From: Candidatus Borkfalkia faecigallinarum
GTDB lineage: Bacteria > Bacillota > Clostridia > Christensenellales > Borkfalkiaceae
NCBI GenBank assembly: GCA_019114625.1
Contig: DXFD01000015.1
Location: forward strand, 1-39,781
Reading direction: 5' to 3'
DNA: 39,781 nucleotides
In this document: positions 37,241 through 39,781 of the stretch, in pieces
How the letters are laid out: every line of letters begins with the position of its first letter
Position numbering within the stretch: position 1 is the stretch's first letter
Program-made: the position numbers and the translations under genes
The notes under the pieces: generated by a model
The model's database searches: none
What the model was told of the DNA's origin: nothing
Seen by the model: the letters and a program-made list of their open reading frames with translations, nothing else

Positions 37241-38998
37241 ATGAAAAGACGAACGGGCAGGCTCGCCGTGTACTGCCTGCTGGGGATCTTAGCGGCGGCT
37301 TTCGCGGCCCTGGGGCTTTCCGCCTGCAGCGGCGGGCGGTGGGACATCGCCGCGGGCGCGGACTCGACGGTGACGGCGCAGCTGGTCGAAACGGAAAACG
37401 GGACGGAGCTGCGCATCGGCGGGCGGGGCGAAATGCGCGATTTTGAAGAGGGCGGCGCGCCCTGGCAGGACCGCGCGGAGGAGATCGCGGCGGTCACCGT
37501 CGGCAGCGGCGTCACCTACATCGGCGCGAACGCCTTCGCCGGGATCGACGCCGACTATGTCATCCTCCCCTCCACGGTCACCGCGGCGAGCGAGAACTTT
37601 GCCGACGAGGCGATGAAGATCTTCGTGTTCGGCGACGTCGATTTTGCTTCCGAACCCGCGCTCGTGTACACCTACCGCGAGGAGGAGATCGTCACCCGCG
37701 ACCGCTTCTGGCAGTCGGACAAGAGCAGCGGCGACATCATCGCCGACGGCGAGGACCTCTCCTCCGCGGACGACGGCAGATATTGGCGGTACGTCCGCGA
37801 GGACAGCGACGAGGCGCAGGTCTATGAAAAGCTGAAAGTGCTGTTCATCGGCAACAGCTTCACCTATCGCAACGGCGTGGTCGAGTTCAGCAGCGGCGTG
37901 CCGGGGCTGTTCGACGGCATCGCGGAGGACCTCGGGTTCGCGGTCGAAACGTATTCGATCACCGGGCCGGGCTGGTACCTCGAAAGCCACGCAAACCCCT
38001 CCGACCGCTGCGGCAGGCAGGTGGACAAGCTGCTCAGCGCCTGCGACGACTTCGACTATATCGTCCTGCAGGACCAGAGCACCTGCCCCTACCGCGAGAA
38101 CGCGCGCTTCCTCAACGGCGTCGAGCGCATGTGCGAAAAGATCGAGAGCACGCAGACGCACGCCGAGGTCTACCTCTATGAGACGTGGGGCTCCCCCTTC
38201 TCTTCGGCGGAGGACGGCACGACCATCGCCGAAATGGAGAGCAAGCTGCGCAGCGCGTACACCGCCGCGGGCGAGCAGTTCGGCCTGCACGTGACGTACG
38301 TCGGCGCGGCGTTCACCGACGCGTATTACAACGGCGGCATCTACCTTTGGGATACCGACAACCGCCACCAGGGCTTTGCGGGAGCGTATCTGAGCGCGGC
38401 GACGCATGTGGGCAGCATGCTCGGCGCCGACGTGCGCGAGACCGCCTTCACGGGCGAGGGGCTTTACGGCGCGCCCGCGCTCGGCGAGGAGACGCTGACC
38501 GCGCTGCGGGAAGCGGCATACCGCGCGGCATCGGGCGAACTTGCCGTCATCGACGAGGGCGAACAAGGCCCGGACGGCGGCGAGGACGAGGAGCAGGCGC
38601 AGATTTTGAAGATCGCCTGCTGGGGGCGGTTCATGAAGGAGGAGAAGTTCCGCCGCCTGGTCGACGGCTTTGAAACGTACGCGCAGGAAAACGGGGTCGA
38701 ATACCGCGAGATCGCGGCGACCTATTACGAGGGCGCGGCGACGAGCGATCCTTACTATTACATCGCCAACTTCACCGCGCAGGTCTATCGGGACGGCGAC
38801 CCCGACATCGTCCTGCCGTGCGCGACCAACTTCAACGCCAACCAGGCGACCCTCGCCGCCGTCGAATTTGTGCCCGTCGACGTCTACGGCCAGACCGACC
38901 GCCGGGTCGCCGCGATCAACGACGACGCGCTGACCAAAGCGTTCCTGGATTATGTCCGGACGGACGAAGCCGCGGCGATCCTCGCCGCGCAGGACTGA
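37241..38998 (+). CDS. Lipoprotein fusing LRR-like, SGNH hydrolase and binding-protein-like parts
   Basis: 585 residues. Signal peptide and lipobox LGLSAC (C29). A short BspA-type leucine-rich fragment (about 75-125, VTVGSGVTYIGANAFAG) is followed by an SGNH hydrolase domain (about 200-430): catalytic Ser in VLFIGNSFTYRNG, GPGWYLESH, IVLQDQST, and Asp/His in DTDNRHQGFAGAYL near 370. Such enzymes remove acetyl or other ester groups from glycans. After an acidic linker the last 130 residues (ILKIACWGRFMKEEKFRRLV to KAFLDYVRTDEAAAILAAQD) resemble pieces of a periplasmic binding protein, including the typical final helix, but are too short for a full one. AAGGAGG lies upstream of ATG. A 21-bp tandem repeat begins in its last codons. 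Confidence 0.88.
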   Translation: MKRRTGRLAVYCLLGILAAAFAALGLSACSGGRWDIAAGADSTVTAQLVETENGTELRIGGRGEMRDFEEGGAPWQDRAEEIAAVTVGSGVTYIGANAFAGIDADYVILPSTVTAASENFADEAMKIFVFGDVDFASEPALVYTYREEEIVTRDRFWQSDKSSGDIIADGEDLSSADDGRYWRYVREDSDEAQVYEKLKVLFIGNSFTYRNGVVEFSSGVPGLFDGIAEDLGFAVETYSITGPGWYLESHANPSDRCGRQVDKLLSACDDFDYIVLQDQSTCPYRENARFLNGVERMCEKIESTQTHAEVYLYETWGSPFSSAEDGTTIAEMESKLRSAYTAAGEQFGLHVTYVGAAFTDAYYNGGIYLWDTDNRHQGFAGAYLSAATHVGSMLGADVRETAFTGEGLYGAPALGEETLTALREAAYRAASGELAVIDEGEQGPDGGEDEEQAQILKIACWGRFMKEEKFRRLVDGFETYAQENGVEYREIAATYYEGAATSDPYYYIANFTAQVYRDGDPDIVLPCATNFNANQATLAAVEFVPVDVYGQTDRRVAAINDDALTKAFLDYVRTDEAAAILAAQD

Positions 38999-39085
38999 CA
39001 CCTCACCGCGCAAGGCTGACACCTCGCCGCGCAGGACTGACGCCCCCGCGCGCAGGGCCGACACCTCCCCGCGCAGCATCGGCCC
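38981..39085. repeat. Five tandem 21-bp copies starting in the SGNH gene 3' end
   Basis: Units start at 38981, 39002, 39023, 39044 and 39065 (CTCGCCGCGCAGGACTGACA and variants). The gene's TGA stop lies in the first unit and is kept in the second and third. Confidence 0.92.
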
Positions 39086-39142
39086 TTCCGCCGCGGCGAA
39101 ACGGTCCGAAGCGGTACGATGCGGCCCGATACCGCCATAACG

Positions 39143-39185
39143 AAAAAAGCGCCCCCGAACGTCTTTCGGACGTTCGGGGGCGCTT
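39143..39185 (-). terminator. galE terminator, bidirectional hairpin
   Basis: AAGCGCCCCCGAACGTC and its inverted copy around a short loop; on the minus strand it is followed by TTTTTT. A second perfect hairpin (39211-39241, 13-bp stem, 5-base loop) lies between it and galE. Confidence 0.9.
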
Positions 39186-39255
39186 CCCCTGTCTTTATTC
39201 TATAAAATCGGCCGCCCGCAGCCAAAAAGGCTGCGGGCGGCGCAGAGCGATCGTT

Positions 39256-39781
39256 TCAGCTCCGATAGCCGTTCGGGTTCTTCGACTGCCAGTTCCAGAG
39301 GGAGGCGCACATATCGTCCAGCCCCCGCTGCGCCTGCCAGTGCAGCTCGCGCTTCGCCTTGCCCGCATCGGCATAGCAGGCGGCGATGTCGCCCGCGCGG
39401 CGGGGCTTGACCGTGTACGGCAGCTTGCGGCCGCACGCGCGTTCAAAGGCGTGGATCACGTCGAGCACGCTGTACCCGATGCCCGTGCCGAGGTTGTAGG
39501 TGTACACGCCCGGCTCTTCCAGCGCGTGGATGGCGGCGACGTGGCCCTTCGCGAGGTCAACGACGTGGATATAGTCGCGCACGCCCGTTCCGTCGGGGGT
39601 GGGATAGTCGTCCCCGAACACGCCGATCTCCGGCAGCTCGCCGATCGCCACTTTGGCGATGTACGGGGTGAGGTTGTTGGGGATGCCCTTCGGATCCTCG
39701 CCGATCAGCCCGCTCTTGTGCGCCCCGATCGGATTGAAGTAGCGGAGAAGCACCACGTTCCACTCCGGATCTGCTGTATGC
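39256..39781 (-). CDS. galE: UDP-glucose 4-epimerase, N-terminal half outside window
   Basis: The C-terminal 174 residues of GalE, which interconverts UDP-galactose and UDP-glucose in the cytoplasm. Diagnostic strings: [63 protein letters not shown] and [19 protein letters not shown]. The family is about 330-340 residues, so about half, including the Rossmann NAD motif and catalytic Tyr, lies beyond the window end. Two terminators follow. It points to galactose metabolism beside the glycan locus, though GalE is also a general housekeeping enzyme. Confidence 0.97.
   Translation of the reverse strand, partial: HTADPEWNVVLLRYFNPIGAHKSGLIGEDPKGIPNNLTPYIAKVAIGELPEIGVFGDDYPTPDGTGVRDYIHVVDLAKGHVAAIHALEEPGVYTYNLGTGIGYSVLDVIHAFERACGRKLPYTVKPRRAGDIAACYADAGKAKRELHWQAQRGLDDMCASLWNWQSKNPNGYRS

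Noticed and set aside
38981-39085. CRISPR array
   Set aside because: The 21-bp units are contiguous tandem repeats with no spacers; no Cas genes in the window.

Overview
The window looks like a chromosomal segment of a GC-rich, Gram-positive member of the Clostridia (Bacillota), probably an uncultured gut organism. The clues are a very high share of lipoproteins with a Cys lipobox, consensus sigma-A promoters (for example TTGACA-17-TATAAT at 2650-2678), strong AAGGAGG ribosome binding sites, a YesM/YesN-type two-component pair, circularly permuted family 3 glycosidases and a SpoIIQ-like M23 protein. I infer this from the sequence read by eye; no database search was possible.

Layout. Positions 1-11.2 kb are a housekeeping block, mostly on the minus strand: pcrA/uvrD helicase (cut by the window start), an unknown small protein, rpsU, an unknown four-helix membrane protein (plus strand), a LytM/M23 peptidase, an exported clostridial protein, tsaD, a small membrane protein, prfB, a lipoprotein behind a leader-peptide/terminator attenuator, and malQ. 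Positions 11.3-12.0 kb hold tRNA-Thr(CGU) flanked by decayed copies of tRNA pieces. Positions 12.0-39.0 kb form a large glycan-degradation region: a beta-helix lipoprotein, a GH5 glucanase lipoprotein, two membrane-anchored GH3 enzymes, an orphan sugar-binding lipoprotein, a sensor lacking its kinase, a YesM-like kinase with its AraC-type response regulator, a TetR regulator, two modular lipoproteins with Ig-like and repeated unknown domains, a CBM-like lipoprotein, a ThuA-like lipoprotein, and a lipoprotein fusing an SGNH hydrolase to a binding-protein-like tail. The window ends in galE.

How they may work together. The GH5, GH3, beta-helix, ThuA and SGNH proteins all appear to be outside the cell but anchored to the membrane, so the locus reads as a surface glycan-degradation system whose products feed central sugar metabolism (malQ and galE lie at its edges). 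No ABC permease is visible. The strongest new observation is a shared 43-bp operator, two 16-bp direct half-sites with a 27-bp period, placed 17-19 bp upstream of the -35 box of both GH3 genes, GH5 and a modular lipoprotein gene. Weaker versions sit at the same place before the ThuA and SGNH genes. This looks like a local regulon driven by an activator, plausibly the AraC-type response regulator encoded in the middle.

Two other themes stand out. Short tandem duplications repeatedly begin at the 3' ends of genes, several including the stop codon (periods 21, 22-23, 31 and 32 bp). There are also several leader or hairpin arrangements at gene starts: a perfect-SD six-codon leader peptide abutting a terminator, a GC hairpin plus U-run directly before pcrA, and a terminator that contains the next gene's Shine-Dalgarno sequence.
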